The position numbers and the translations under genes are program-made. Positions 1 through 7,092 of a stretch of 64,000 nucleotides of DNA are shown here, in pieces. How positions within the stretch are numbered: position 1 is the stretch's first letter; each line of letters starts with the position of its first letter. Location of the stretch: assembly GCF_019042655.1 (NCBI RefSeq), contig NZ_JAHPZO010000006.1:62008-126007 (forward strand), in the 5' to 3' direction. The DNA comes from Planococcus sp. CP5-4_YE. Its GTDB lineage: Bacteria; Bacillota; Bacilli; Bacillales_A; Planococcaceae. The notes beneath the pieces were generated by a model. The model searched no databases, was not told the DNA's origin, and worked only from the letters and a program-made list of their open reading frames with translations.

Positions 1-1
1 A

Positions 2-1144
2 TGCAAAAAACTCGAAATTCCGCTAGCTGCCAAAGACAATCCGATCGGCAAAGTGCTAGTGAAAAATTTTAAAAATTCATTGCTCCATCCCCAAAACAAG
101 GGCAAGATCATGGAACATTATGCAGATATCTGCAACCATCCTCTCCTGCGCGCAGACGAAGATGTCGAACTCGAATTCGATATTCAACAAATCCGCTATT
201 TCATCATTACAGGCGATTTAGAAAGTGCAGAAAATAAAATTAAAGAGATGGACCGCTTCAAGGAATTCATGGATCAAGAGCAGTATTATCTGTATCACAA
301 ATATAACGGTAACTATAATTACATCTTGAATGATTATGAGAATGCGTTGAAAACATATTTAATTGCTGAGAGGATCGTTCCAAATACAATTTCTGCTGCG
401 GAACTCGCAGACCTGTATTATTCAATCGGAATCTCCAGTACCCAATTAAGAGAAACGGAGATTGCTTATAAATATTCAGAGATGGCCTTAAAAATATATC
501 AACAAGAATTTGTACCTAAAAGAATTGTAGAATGCCACATTAATATTGCTATAAGTCATGAATATTTTGGCAACTACAAACTATCATTAGAGCATTATAA
601 GAATGCGTTAACTATCGGCAGTAAATTGGATATAGACATATTAAAATTTACTACTGAATTTAATTTAGGATACTCTTATTTTATATATCAGAACTATGAA
701 GACGCCATAATGCACTTAACTAATTGTTTAAAGTTTATTCCTGACGAATATTTTGCAGATAGTATATTGACATACTGCATTCTTATTAAGAGTTATTTAG
801 AATTAGAGAATGAAGAAAAAGCTAGAGATATAATAAGAATGGGATTGGAAAGAATTAAAAACAAAGACTTACGTCTAGATTCACCTACTAATGCAGCATT
901 TAGAGAGGCTTATGTAGAGTTTATATGTTTAGTTCATTTATTAGATGATGATGAAGAACAATTTGAAAGTTTAGTTCTTGCTAAATTAGTCCCTAGCTTA
1001 GAGGATTCCGAAAATTACAATGAATTAGGATATTATTACGGACATTTGGGTAATATAAACTTTAGACAAGAGAAGTTTAAAGAATCTGCTGAATTTATGG
1101 AAAAAGCTAAAAACGCTTATAAAAAAGTCACGAATATTAATTAG
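2..1144 (+). CDS. RRNPP-type peptide-responsive regulator (HTH + TPR), 5' end outside window
   Basis: The frame is open from the first bases, so the start lies upstream; 380 residues are visible. The first residues (CKKLEIP...) resemble the last helix of an Xre/Cro helix-turn-helix. The rest is helical with TPR-like spacing (HKYNGNYNYILNDYENALKTY, then FGNYKLSLEHYKNAL, then YQNYEDAIMHL). This matches the NprR/PlcR/AimR plan: an N-terminal DNA-binding domain and a TPR domain that binds a re-imported peptide. The GTG at position 53 is inside the domain and is not a credible start. The stop (1142-1144) overlaps the ribosome binding site of the repeat-peptide gene, so the two are probably translationally coupled. 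Base composition is AT-richer than the genes to the right. Family call is firm as HTH-TPR; peptide binding is inferred. Confidence 0.82.
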   Translation, partial: CKKLEIPLAAKDNPIGKVLVKNFKNSLLHPQNKGKIMEHYADICNHPLLRADEDVELEFDIQQIRYFIITGDLESAENKIKEMDRFKEFMDQEQYYLYHKYNGNYNYILNDYENALKTYLIAERIVPNTISAAELADLYYSIGISSTQLRETEIAYKYSEMALKIYQQEFVPKRIVECHINIAISHEYFGNYKLSLEHYKNALTIGSKLDIDILKFTTEFNLGYSYFIYQNYEDAIMHLTNCLKFIPDEYFADSILTYCILIKSYLELENEEKARDIIRMGLERIKNKDLRLDSPTNAAFREAYVEFICLVHLLDDDEEQFESLVLAKLVPSLEDSENYNELGYYYGHLGNINFRQEKFKESAEFMEKAKNAYKKVTNIN

Positions 1145-1156
1145 GGAGTGGAAAAT

Positions 1157-1537
1157 ATGAAAAAAGGTATGGCTATTATATTTGTAACTGCAATCGCATT
1201 AAGCTCGTTACCGGCATTTTCAGCTTCAACTAGTACCGAAGAGGTTGCAGTAAAAGCTCGTGTTCCTGAACCTTGGTTCGTTCAAGATCAAGTAGCTGTA
1301 AAAGCTCGTGTTCCTGAACCTTGGTCCGTTCAAGATCAAGTAGCTGTAAAAGCTCGCGTTCCTGAACCTTGGTTCGTTCAAGATCAAGTAGCTGTAAAAG
1401 CTCGCGTTCCTGAGCCTTGGTTCGTTCAAGATCAAGTAGCTGTGAAAGCTCGCGTTCCTGAGCCTTGGTTCGTTCAAGATCAAGTAGCTGTGAAAGCTCG
1501 CGTTCCTGAGCCTTGGTTCGTCAATCCGAAGGTATAA
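1157..1537 (+). CDS. Secreted multi-copy peptide precursor (candidate pheromone, six repeats)
   Basis: A 126-residue protein: a Sec-type signal peptide (MKK, then a hydrophobic stretch to about residue 19, probable cleavage near AFSA, residues 20-23), a short linker, then six tandem 16-residue units VAVKARVPEPWFVQDQ from residue 30 to the end. The last unit ends FVNPKV. All units keep VAVKARVPEPW and the V at position 13; unit 2 has S for F at position 12. The ATG at 1157 is chosen because AGGGAGTG (1143-1150) is spaced correctly for it; the GTG at 1148 lies inside that ribosome binding site. A signal peptide plus repeats directly after an RRNPP receptor is the layout of Phr/NprX-type pheromone precursors, but with many copies. 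An alternative is a secreted repeat protein with another role. Confidence 0.85.
   Translation: MKKGMAIIFVTAIALSSLPAFSASTSTEEVAVKARVPEPWFVQDQVAVKARVPEPWSVQDQVAVKARVPEPWFVQDQVAVKARVPEPWFVQDQVAVKARVPEPWFVQDQVAVKARVPEPWFVNPKV
1244..1531 (+). repeat. Six 48-bp in-frame tandem repeats
   Basis: Units are 1244-1291, 1292-1339, 1340-1387, 1388-1435, 1436-1483 and 1484-1531. Differences step along the array: CGT to CGC (Arg) between units 2 and 3, GAA to GAG (Glu) between 3 and 4, GTA to GTG (Val) between 4 and 5; units 5 and 6 agree until the last codons. The only internal amino-acid change is F to S (TCC, 1325-1327) in unit 2. There are no spacers, so this is not a CRISPR array. Confidence 0.97.
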
Positions 1538-1556
1538 TTTATTACTATCAATTTTT

Positions 1557-1589
1557 AACCCGCCCTTCCAATACGGAGGGCGGGTTTTT
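1557..1589 (+). terminator. Rho-independent terminator of the peptide gene
   Basis: A GC-rich stem (CCCGCCCT at 1559-1566 with AGGGCGGG at 1577-1584) is followed by TTTTT. It lies about 20 bp after the precursor stop and ends the receptor-peptide transcription unit. Confidence 0.88.
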
Positions 1590-1600
1590 GCTTGTTACAT

Positions 1601-1636
1601 AAGAAAAACGCAGGGACAGCCCCTGCGTTTTTCTTA
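1601..1636 (-). terminator. Terminator of the glutamine amidotransferase gene (bidirectional shape)
   Basis: The inverted repeat AAGAAAAACGCAGGG / CCCTGCGTTTTTCTT overlaps the last codons of the minus-strand gene. A-runs and T-runs on both sides mean it could also back up the plus-strand terminator. Confidence 0.8.
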
Positions 1637-2368
1637 TTGGTTTTGTTTTTTGTCAATCAGGCATTCCTTTACGAAATACGAGAAGATATTACGTGACGCT
1701 TCATCACCTTGTAGCGCAAATTCTTCAGGATGCCATTGGATGCCCATCGCAAATTGATGATTCGGGCTTTGTAATGCTTCCACAAGCCCATCTGCCGCAC
1801 GGGCTGCTACTTCTAAGCCTTCCGCAACGTCTTTTACGCCTTGGTGATGGAAAGAATTCACATGAAATTCCTTTTCTTTCATGATTTCATAAAGCAAGCT
1901 GTCTTCTTCCAATTTTACGGAATGCGTGCGGTGTGTACGCATAGCCATTTGTTTATGTTGGTAAAGTGTGCCTTCATATTGAGTTTCTAGATCCTGGTAC
2001 ACGGTTCCGCCGAAAGCGACATTGAACATTTGCATGCCACGGCACATTCCGATGAATGGTTTATCCAATTTAAGGAAATTCAAAATAAGTTCTGCTTCAT
2101 ATTTATCGCTGCCCGGATAAACGGCACCTAACTGGATATGAGGCTCTTCCCCATAAATATTCGGGTTGATGTCCCCGCCCCCTGTGACGATCAATCCATC
2201 CAATCGCTCACAAAGAAGAGGAATATCTTCTTCATCCACAATCGGGACAATCAAAGGCAATCCTCCTGCCTGTAAGATGGCATTTGCGTAGACAGGATCC
2301 AATGAATACATTTGATCTTCTTCTACACGGGCCGTAATTCCAATAACCGGTTTGTTTTCTGTAGCCAC
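1634..2368 (-). CDS. Class I glutamine amidotransferase, peptidase C26 (gamma-glutamyl-GABA hydrolase-like)
   Basis: Cytosolic hydrolase of the PuuD/C26 family, which cleaves gamma-glutamyl amides such as gamma-glutamyl-GABA. Visible motifs: oxyanion region VTGGGDINP (about residues 61-69), nucleophile elbow GMCRGMQ with Cys109, and QWHPEE near the C-terminus giving the catalytic His and Glu. At 244 residues it has the normal family length. The GTG at 2368 is preferred over the GTG at 2389 because GGGGAA lies 5 nt upstream of it. It is a single gene with its own terminator, convergent with the peptide system. The substrate cannot be told from sequence. Confidence 0.88.
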   Translation of the reverse strand: MATENKPVIGITARVEEDQMYSLDPVYANAILQAGGLPLIVPIVDEEDIPLLCERLDGLIVTGGGDINPNIYGEEPHIQLGAVYPGSDKYEAELILNFLKLDKPFIGMCRGMQMFNVAFGGTVYQDLETQYEGTLYQHKQMAMRTHRTHSVKLEEDSLLYEIMKEKEFHVNSFHHQGVKDVAEGLEVAARAADGLVEALQSPNHQFAMGIQWHPEEFALQGDEASRNIFSYFVKECLIDKKQNQ

Positions 2369-2454
2369 TACAATTCCCCATTTCTGCACAAAAAAATTTG
2401 TCGATGCAGGTTTATACCCTTTTTCAGGCTGATGATAAACTTACATTTTCTTGT

Positions 2455-2766
2455 TCACAGATCCGGAAAGTGTTGATAGTGGCTTAAGGATACTTTCCCA
2501 TTCTCTTCAAAACAAAGCCCTTCTTCTTCCAATAGCAGTTTTTGGGTATAGCGCGCATCTCCATCCTTGATGGCGAGTTCGCCTTTTTTGTTGACAATTC
2601 TGTGCCAGGGGATATTGTGTTTTTCGCTCATGCTGTGAAGAATTCTCGCGACTTGACGAGCAGAATGCGGGCTCCCGGCGGCACGGGCCACTTGCCCGTA
2701 TGACATTATTTTTCCTTGTGGTATGTCCTTCATGACTTCAATCGCTTTTTTCGTAAATGGTTGCAT
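2455..2766 (-). CDS. Alkyltransferase-like (ATL) DNA-binding protein, MGMT fold
   Basis: A 103-residue protein matching the C-terminal DNA-binding domain of O6-methylguanine-DNA methyltransferases (GKIMSYGQVARAAG, then RQVARILH). The active-site motif PCHR is replaced by P53-W-H-R, so the acceptor cysteine is missing. That is the hallmark of ATL proteins, which bind O6-alkylguanine lesions and hand them to nucleotide excision repair rather than reversing the damage. Length is normal for stand-alone ATLs. It follows an unknown gene with only 10 bp between, so the two are probably co-transcribed. Confidence 0.88.
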   Translation of the reverse strand: MQPFTKKAIEVMKDIPQGKIMSYGQVARAAGSPHSARQVARILHSMSEKHNIPWHRIVNKKGELAIKDGDARYTQKLLLEEEGLCFEENGKVSLSHYQHFPDL

Positions 2767-2776
2767 CTCTTAATAA

Positions 2777-3262
2777 CTACCCCTTCTTGGCGTTTGGTGA
2801 ATTTCTCATTAGCTCTTTAAGCAACTCGCCAGCCTCGTATCGCTGCAGCAATTCTTCGACAAACTCAAACAATGGAAGATTGGACGCTTCCACAGCCAAC
2901 CCCTCACTTTCGACATGTACTTGGCGATAATAAGCAGCTATTTTTTCAACTTGCTCCTTGAAACCAGCCAAACTGGATTCATCGGTATGCCGCAGTGGTT
3001 CTTGGGCAGTTTGCTTCCTTCCTTCATTCACAAAAAGGAAATGCATTTTGTCAAGCTCCTGTACTTTTTGATCAAATAGTCGCTGGTGGTCATCGTATCT
3101 GTAAAAATTACGCCAGTATTCAAAAATGGTTTTGGCAACCCCAAGACGCAACGCACCATCAATTGAATCCAATCCCTCCACAACGCATAATTCATACATG
3201 ATTTTGCGCAACGACTTTTTATATTCCCGTTCCACTACCCCTTTGTATTGTGTATATCTCAT
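2777..3262 (-). CDS. Hypothetical protein, 161 aa, predicted mostly helical
   Basis: Not recognised. The protein is charged and apparently all-helical, with no signal peptide or membrane segment. The N-terminal part (EREYKKSLRKIMYELCVVEGL, then GALRLGVAKTIFEYWRNFYR) could hold a helix-turn-helix-like element, while the C-terminal half (VEKIAAYYRQ, FEFVEELLQRYEAGELLKELM) looks amphipathic. The start is supported by GGGAGG 10 bp upstream. It sits 10 bp upstream of the ATL gene and downstream of the acyltransferase on the same strand. Confidence 0.7.
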   Translation of the reverse strand: MRYTQYKGVVEREYKKSLRKIMYELCVVEGLDSIDGALRLGVAKTIFEYWRNFYRYDDHQRLFDQKVQELDKMHFLFVNEGRKQTAQEPLRHTDESSLAGFKEQVEKIAAYYRQVHVESEGLAVEASNLPLFEFVEELLQRYEAGELLKELMRNSPNAKKG

Positions 3263-3295
3263 TTATTATACCTCCCTATATTTGCTGGAACTAGT

Positions 3296-4279
3296 TCAAA
3301 TATTGCGGTAGCGTCGAATAATGTCACCGTCATCTAAGGAAATGAATCGATCGTACAGCTGTTGCTCATGGATGACTTTTCCGATAAAAAAGGTGAACGC
3401 CGGCATATTGGCAACCTCGCGTTTCGCATCATCCAAATCGCTGTCCAGGCTCCCTCCCAAATGAAACTCTTCATAATAATTATCCGAGCCCCATTCAGCC
3501 ACCTTAGCCAATAATTCATGTCCAGCTTGATGCTTTTTACCTTCCGGCAAATTGCCTTCCAGATGGAAATGCATGGTCTTGCCCATCGCCAGTACATAGC
3601 ATGCCGAAACCAATTTATCTTCTCTATATGCACCGAATAGATGAAGGTTCGGACCAAGCGCGCTGACTAAAGCTTCGAAGTAATCGTTGGTAAAAAAGTA
3701 ATAGCTATCAGCTTCTTCCCTTCTGCGGGCATTTGAGTAATAGAGGACAAGGAATTCAAACATATGTCGGACAGTTCCTAACTTTCGGACATCTATTTTA
3801 GATGAAAGTTCTTTTTCCTCCACCAAGGGCCTTTGCCATTTTTTAAAATCAATTGAATAAGTCTCATATAAGGGTAATAACTGCATATGGCCTTCAAAGA
3901 GCTCAGCATTTTTCTTAGAAGGATGAAATCGGATGAATTCAGCGATGATTTGTTCTTTTTTACAGAAATCGATGAATTCTTTCCTGAAGTTCTCTACGAG
4001 CGCTGCGCTGGTGGAACGAATATTCAAAACCGGTCCGCCATAGCCGAAGGGCGTGGAAATATCGAAATATTGCGGCTTTTCTTCATTCACTTTTCTTTTA
4101 ATGAAAGGGTACGCCACTTCCCCATCTTGACATTGAAAATAAAAGAGGTAAGCTTCTCCTGGATCCAATTTAAGGGCACTCAGAAAGTATTGGGTCGTGT
4201 AGTAAATATCCTGTATGTCCAAAGCATCCAGAATTTCCTGCCATTTAATATGGTCTTGAATGGAAACCAGCTTATACAT
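3296..4279 (-). CDS. GNAT/FemAB-like acyltransferase, probably cell-surface polymer related
   Basis: A 327-residue protein with the two-lobed look of FemAB/BioF2-type acyltransferases: an early FDISTPFGYGGPVL motif (about residues 73-86) and a C-terminal GNAT half with HLFGAYREDKLVSACYVLAMGKTMHFHLEGN and a late FHLGG. Members of this family transfer aminoacyl or acetyl groups to cell-wall or exopolysaccharide precursors. The call fits its neighbour, a Wzz/YveK-like chain-length protein 26 bp upstream on the same strand. The start has GGGGTGAG at good spacing. The substrate is unknown. Confidence 0.78.
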   Translation of the reverse strand: MYKLVSIQDHIKWQEILDALDIQDIYYTTQYFLSALKLDPGEAYLFYFQCQDGEVAYPFIKRKVNEEKPQYFDISTPFGYGGPVLNIRSTSAALVENFRKEFIDFCKKEQIIAEFIRFHPSKKNAELFEGHMQLLPLYETYSIDFKKWQRPLVEEKELSSKIDVRKLGTVRHMFEFLVLYYSNARRREEADSYYFFTNDYFEALVSALGPNLHLFGAYREDKLVSACYVLAMGKTMHFHLEGNLPEGKKHQAGHELLAKVAEWGSDNYYEEFHLGGSLDSDLDDAKREVANMPAFTFFIGKVIHEQQLYDRFISLDDGDIIRRYRNI

Positions 4280-4305
4280 AATCTCACCCCTGCTTTAACT
4301 ACTGC

Positions 4306-4965
4306 TTATTTGAAGACGGTTTGTAAATGCGTACTTTTCTTTCTGCCAAATTGGGCGTATCGCTTTAAAATACCCAACAACTCGAACGTCAGGCTCAGAA
4401 GAATTCCAGCGACTAGCCCGGCAACGGCTGAAAGAGACAACAGTACGCTCAAACCGCTATTTTCTTCAAGTGCGCCATTGGACGTGCTTGCTTTTAAGAT
4501 GACGTTCACGTTATCCACTTTCAATAAGTGTTTTACTTCTTCTTGCAAGTTAAAGGCAATGGCATTAGCTATGGCAGCAGCTTCATTTTTAGTTCCAGCA
4601 GTGACGACGATATTAAGAACTCGGGAATTCTCCGGCCGGTTGATGGTTATGCGATTATGAAGTTCGGCCATCGAATAGCGGCTAGCTGTGTTTTCCAGAA
4701 CTTGTGACAGGACGGCAGGGCTTTTCGCTAAAACTTGATAAGCTTCTAAAGTTTGGTAATCAGAAGTGGCTAAAGCCTCTCCATGAAACGCATCGAATGT
4801 TAGCGGTTCGACAAACACTTGGCTTGTCGCCATGTATTCTGGTTCATAAATAAAGACTGACACAAGCCATACGGCAAAAACTGTAGAAACCGTTGTACCG
4901 GCTACCAACACGAAATTTCTGCTGATGCATGCTAAAAGTCGATGGCCCATTAGTTGTTTCCCCAT
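4306..4965 (-). CDS. YveK/CapA-type polysaccharide co-polymerase (Wzz domain)
   Basis: A 219-residue membrane protein with one N-terminal membrane segment (about residues 15-37), an extracytoplasmic Wzz domain, and a second segment near residues 170-195 followed by a basic tail (GRKKSTH). This is the plan of the transmembrane adaptor of Gram-positive tyrosine-kinase systems (YveK, CapA, CpsC), which sets polysaccharide chain length. The partner BY-kinase (YwqD/CapB) is not next to it, so it may work with a kinase elsewhere or alone. GAGGAGG lies 7 nt before the ATG. Confidence 0.83.
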   Translation of the reverse strand: MGKQLMGHRLLACISRNFVLVAGTTVSTVFAVWLVSVFIYEPEYMATSQVFVEPLTFDAFHGEALATSDYQTLEAYQVLAKSPAVLSQVLENTASRYSMAELHNRITINRPENSRVLNIVVTAGTKNEAAAIANAIAFNLQEEVKHLLKVDNVNVILKASTSNGALEENSGLSVLLSLSAVAGLVAGILLSLTFELLGILKRYAQFGRKKSTHLQTVFK

Positions 4966-5228
4966 TTCCCATCCTCCTCGCTAAGCATTATCGATCTTCC
5001 TATCTAAAAATTCAGATTATTCTAGTACCTTTATATCACACTTCCTTGGTTCATTCTACACTTTAAAGTGGATTTTCATAAAAAATATTAATAAAAATGA
5101 GCAAATAGGCTTTATACAATAATCTATTTCATTTCAAAAAAAATAACATAGTTATATATATTCACTCTTGAAAGATAATTCTTTTTATATTCTAAACTTC
5201 CATTTTAAACTCATATAAAAATCGGCAT
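4966..5228. other. AT-rich intergenic region with a 12-bp palindrome
   Basis: No gene or RNA is recognised in this AT-rich stretch. It must hold the promoter for the YveK-like gene on the minus strand. CACTTTAAAGTG (5059-5070) is a perfect 12-bp palindrome about 95 bp upstream of that start and could be an operator. No convincing -35/-10 pair was found. Confidence 0.5.
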
Positions 5229-5261
5229 AAAAAAAGACTAGCGGAATATCCGCTAGTCTTC
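5229..5261 (-). terminator. Terminator of the winged-helix regulator gene
   Basis: A perfect 11-bp stem AAGACTAGCGG / CCGCTAGTCTT (5234-5244 and 5250-5260) is followed on the minus strand by a run of U. Confidence 0.9.
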
Positions 5262-5289
5262 GCCGAGCTGATTCTTCAAATCACTTCAA

Positions 5290-5589
5290 TTATTCCTGCC
5301 ACAAACCGATGATGCCGTTTCTTCTATAAATAATCTCTTCTTCCTCGAGCCGTTTCAGTACTTTGGTCAAGGTTTGATGAGAAATATTCAAATCGTGTGT
5401 GATTTCTTTAATCGTCTTGAAAAGAACACCTTCCGAAGAAGCATTTCTAATAAAATATTCCATAAATCTCTCAGCGATTTCTGCTGTTCGAGCAGTTTCC
5501 GATGAAAAATAATGGCGGCATTCTTTTAGAATTTTTTCTTCAGAAAACGGGCGTGCGTTATTAGAAGCATTATTCTCAACTGCTTTCAC
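5290..5589 (-). CDS. Small winged-helix DNA-binding protein
   Basis: A 99-residue protein whose C-terminal half is a winged helix (FKTIKEITHDLNISHQTLTKVLKRLEEEEIIYRR), resembling RepL-like and Crp-tail winged helices. It has no effector domain, only a polar N-terminal segment. The GTG at 5589 is preferred because GGAGGTGA (5602-5595) gives 8-nt spacing; the longer GTG at 5598 falls inside that site. It is monocistronic with its own terminator. A TTTACC (-35 like) and TATAAT (-10) lie upstream with a palindrome over the -35, so it may regulate itself. The target is unknown. Confidence 0.75.
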   Translation of the reverse strand: MKAVENNASNNARPFSEEKILKECRHYFSSETARTAEIAERFMEYFIRNASSEGVLFKTIKEITHDLNISHQTLTKVLKRLEEEEIIYRRNGIIGLWQE

Positions 5590-5627
5590 GTTCATCACCT
5601 CCGTACATTTTCAGAATCATTACTTAC

Positions 5628-5655
5628 ATTATATATACCCGATTTACTGGTAAAT
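5628..5655 (-). promoter_or_regulatory. Possible promoter and palindromic operator of the winged-helix gene
   Basis: On the minus strand TATAAT (5633-5628) is preceded by TTTACC (5654-5649) with a short 15-bp spacer. The TTTACC is part of the inverted repeat ATTTACTGGTAAAT (5642-5655). A palindrome over the -35 is typical of repression. The short spacer weakens the promoter call. Confidence 0.4.
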
Positions 5656-5733
5656 ATACACTCTATATCAATTTAGCCTGATAATTCCATAATAAGGATC
5701 TCTTCCACCATATATTTCAAATTTCCTGGCATC

Positions 5734-5763
5734 AAAAAAAGACAGAGGAAATGCCTCTGTCTT
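5734..5763 (-). terminator. Terminator of the M20 hydrolase operon
   Basis: Stem AAGACAGAGG / CCTCTGTCTT (5739-5748 and 5754-5763), followed on the minus strand by seven U. Confidence 0.9.
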
Positions 5764-5776
5764 GCGAAAAGATCAC

Positions 5777-7072
5777 TTATGTTTTTGCCATTCTCGACTC
5801 GATGAACGCTTTCAAAGCATGAACCCCATGAACGCAATCCGATAAGGACGACCATTCTTTCGGATTGTGGCTGATGCCGTCTTTACTGCGGACAAAAAGC
5901 ATTGCGACCGGAATGTGGCGCCCGACGATCATGGCGTCATGTCCTGCCCCGCTTGGGATCCGCACCGGTTCAATTCCTTGCTCTTCTAACACCGTCGAAA
6001 TTTCCTGCTGCAGTTCTTCTGCGATCGGTACAGGAGTGATGCTTGTATTCTGCTGGAGTGAAACAGTAACCCGGTGCTTGCCAGCTACTTCTTCTGCCAA
6101 GTTTCGAATGCGCTCCACGAGCTGATCCCGCGGTTCTTTGTGGATGTCGCGCGCATCGACGTGCAGCACGACTTGCTCAGGGATGACATTAATGCCATTT
6201 GGCGAGACGTCCAGCTTCCCGACTGTTGCAACAGCCGTCTCACTGATCGCCGGGGGAAGTTCAGGCAAGCGGCTGACAAATTCACCGGCTGCGACCAAAC
6301 TATCCGTTCTGCCAATCATCGGCGTATTGCCGGCATGGCCGGCCTGTCCTGAAAATCGCACTTCCATCCAAGCTGGGCCAGCGATTCCACTAACAATGCC
6401 GACCGGCTGATTTTCCTGTTCCAATTTCTTGCCTTGCTCGATATGCACTTCTGCAAATAACTCCAGTTCAGTTAAATTCCTGACCGACTTGCGAAATGCG
6501 TCCAGAGAATTGCCGTAGGATTCAAGAACTTGTTCTAAACTTTCTCCATTATAATCCCGCAATTGCTTCATTTCCGCTTCGGTGATATCGCCAGTCATCG
6601 CACGGCTTCCTGTCAGGCCGCTGTTGAATCTTGAGCCTTCCTCGTCGGTGAAAATCACCACTTCGTATGGTTTTTCGGGAACAAAACCGTCTTCCTTCCA
6701 GGCTTCAACCACTTCGAGTGCAGAAAGCACGCCAAGCGGCCCATCGAAATTGCCGCCGTTCGGCACGCTGTCAACGTGTGACCCCGACGCGATGGCAGGG
6801 ACATCCGAGCGCCCCGGTAAAGAGCCGAAAACATTTCCAGCACCGTCTTCCCTCACCTTGAGGCCCGACTCTTCCATCCAGGATTTGACCAATTGCTTGG
6901 CTTGTTTTTCTTCATTAGACAAACCTGGCCGTTTAACTCCGCCAGGTTCGGTGTAGCCAATTTCCGACAAGGCATGCAATCGTTTTGCGATGCGGTCCCC
7001 GCTGACTCCTGAATGGTCCAATTGCTTATCGTATCCCTTGATCAAATCTTCGTATAATGTGCTATTTCCCAT
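5777..7072 (-). CDS. Zn-dependent M20 hydrolase (N-carbamoyl-L-amino acid / allantoate amidohydrolase family)
   Basis: A 431-residue cytosolic metallohydrolase. Family motifs: GSHVDSVPNGGNFDGPLGVL (metal His and bridging Asp), FTDEEGSRFNSGLTGSRA (catalytic Glu and metal Glu), EVHIEQG, the dimerisation-domain GQAGHAGNTPM, and GAGHDAM near the C-terminus. These fit the carbamoylase/allantoate-amidohydrolase branch rather than peptidases. The ATG at 7072 follows GGAGGGG; the longer start at 7084 would overlap that site. It lies 20 bp after another M20 enzyme and a transporter, suggesting uptake and deacylation or decarbamoylation of an amino-acid derivative. The exact substrate is open. Confidence 0.87.
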   Translation of the reverse strand: MGNSTLYEDLIKGYDKQLDHSGVSGDRIAKRLHALSEIGYTEPGGVKRPGLSNEEKQAKQLVKSWMEESGLKVREDGAGNVFGSLPGRSDVPAIASGSHVDSVPNGGNFDGPLGVLSALEVVEAWKEDGFVPEKPYEVVIFTDEEGSRFNSGLTGSRAMTGDITEAEMKQLRDYNGESLEQVLESYGNSLDAFRKSVRNLTELELFAEVHIEQGKKLEQENQPVGIVSGIAGPAWMEVRFSGQAGHAGNTPMIGRTDSLVAAGEFVSRLPELPPAISETAVATVGKLDVSPNGINVIPEQVVLHVDARDIHKEPRDQLVERIRNLAEEVAGKHRVTVSLQQNTSITPVPIAEELQQEISTVLEEQGIEPVRIPSGAGHDAMIVGRHIPVAMLFVRSKDGISHNPKEWSSLSDCVHGVHALKAFIESRMAKT

Positions 7073-7092
7073 AAGCCCCTCCATCGATTCGA

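Noticed and set aside
1226-1483. 85-residue minus-strand reading frame inside the peptide repeats (MILNEPRLRNASF... repeats)
   Set aside because: It is the antisense shadow of the tandem repeats; no ribosome binding site and no independent evidence. The plus-strand frame has the signal peptide and the ribosome binding site.
1244-1531. CRISPR array
   Set aside because: The 48-bp units are contiguous with no spacers, are in frame, and no cas genes lie near.
3887-4660. 257-residue plus-strand frame opposite the acyltransferase and Wzz genes
   Set aside because: Long only because it is antisense to real genes; no ribosome binding site and no protein-family motif.
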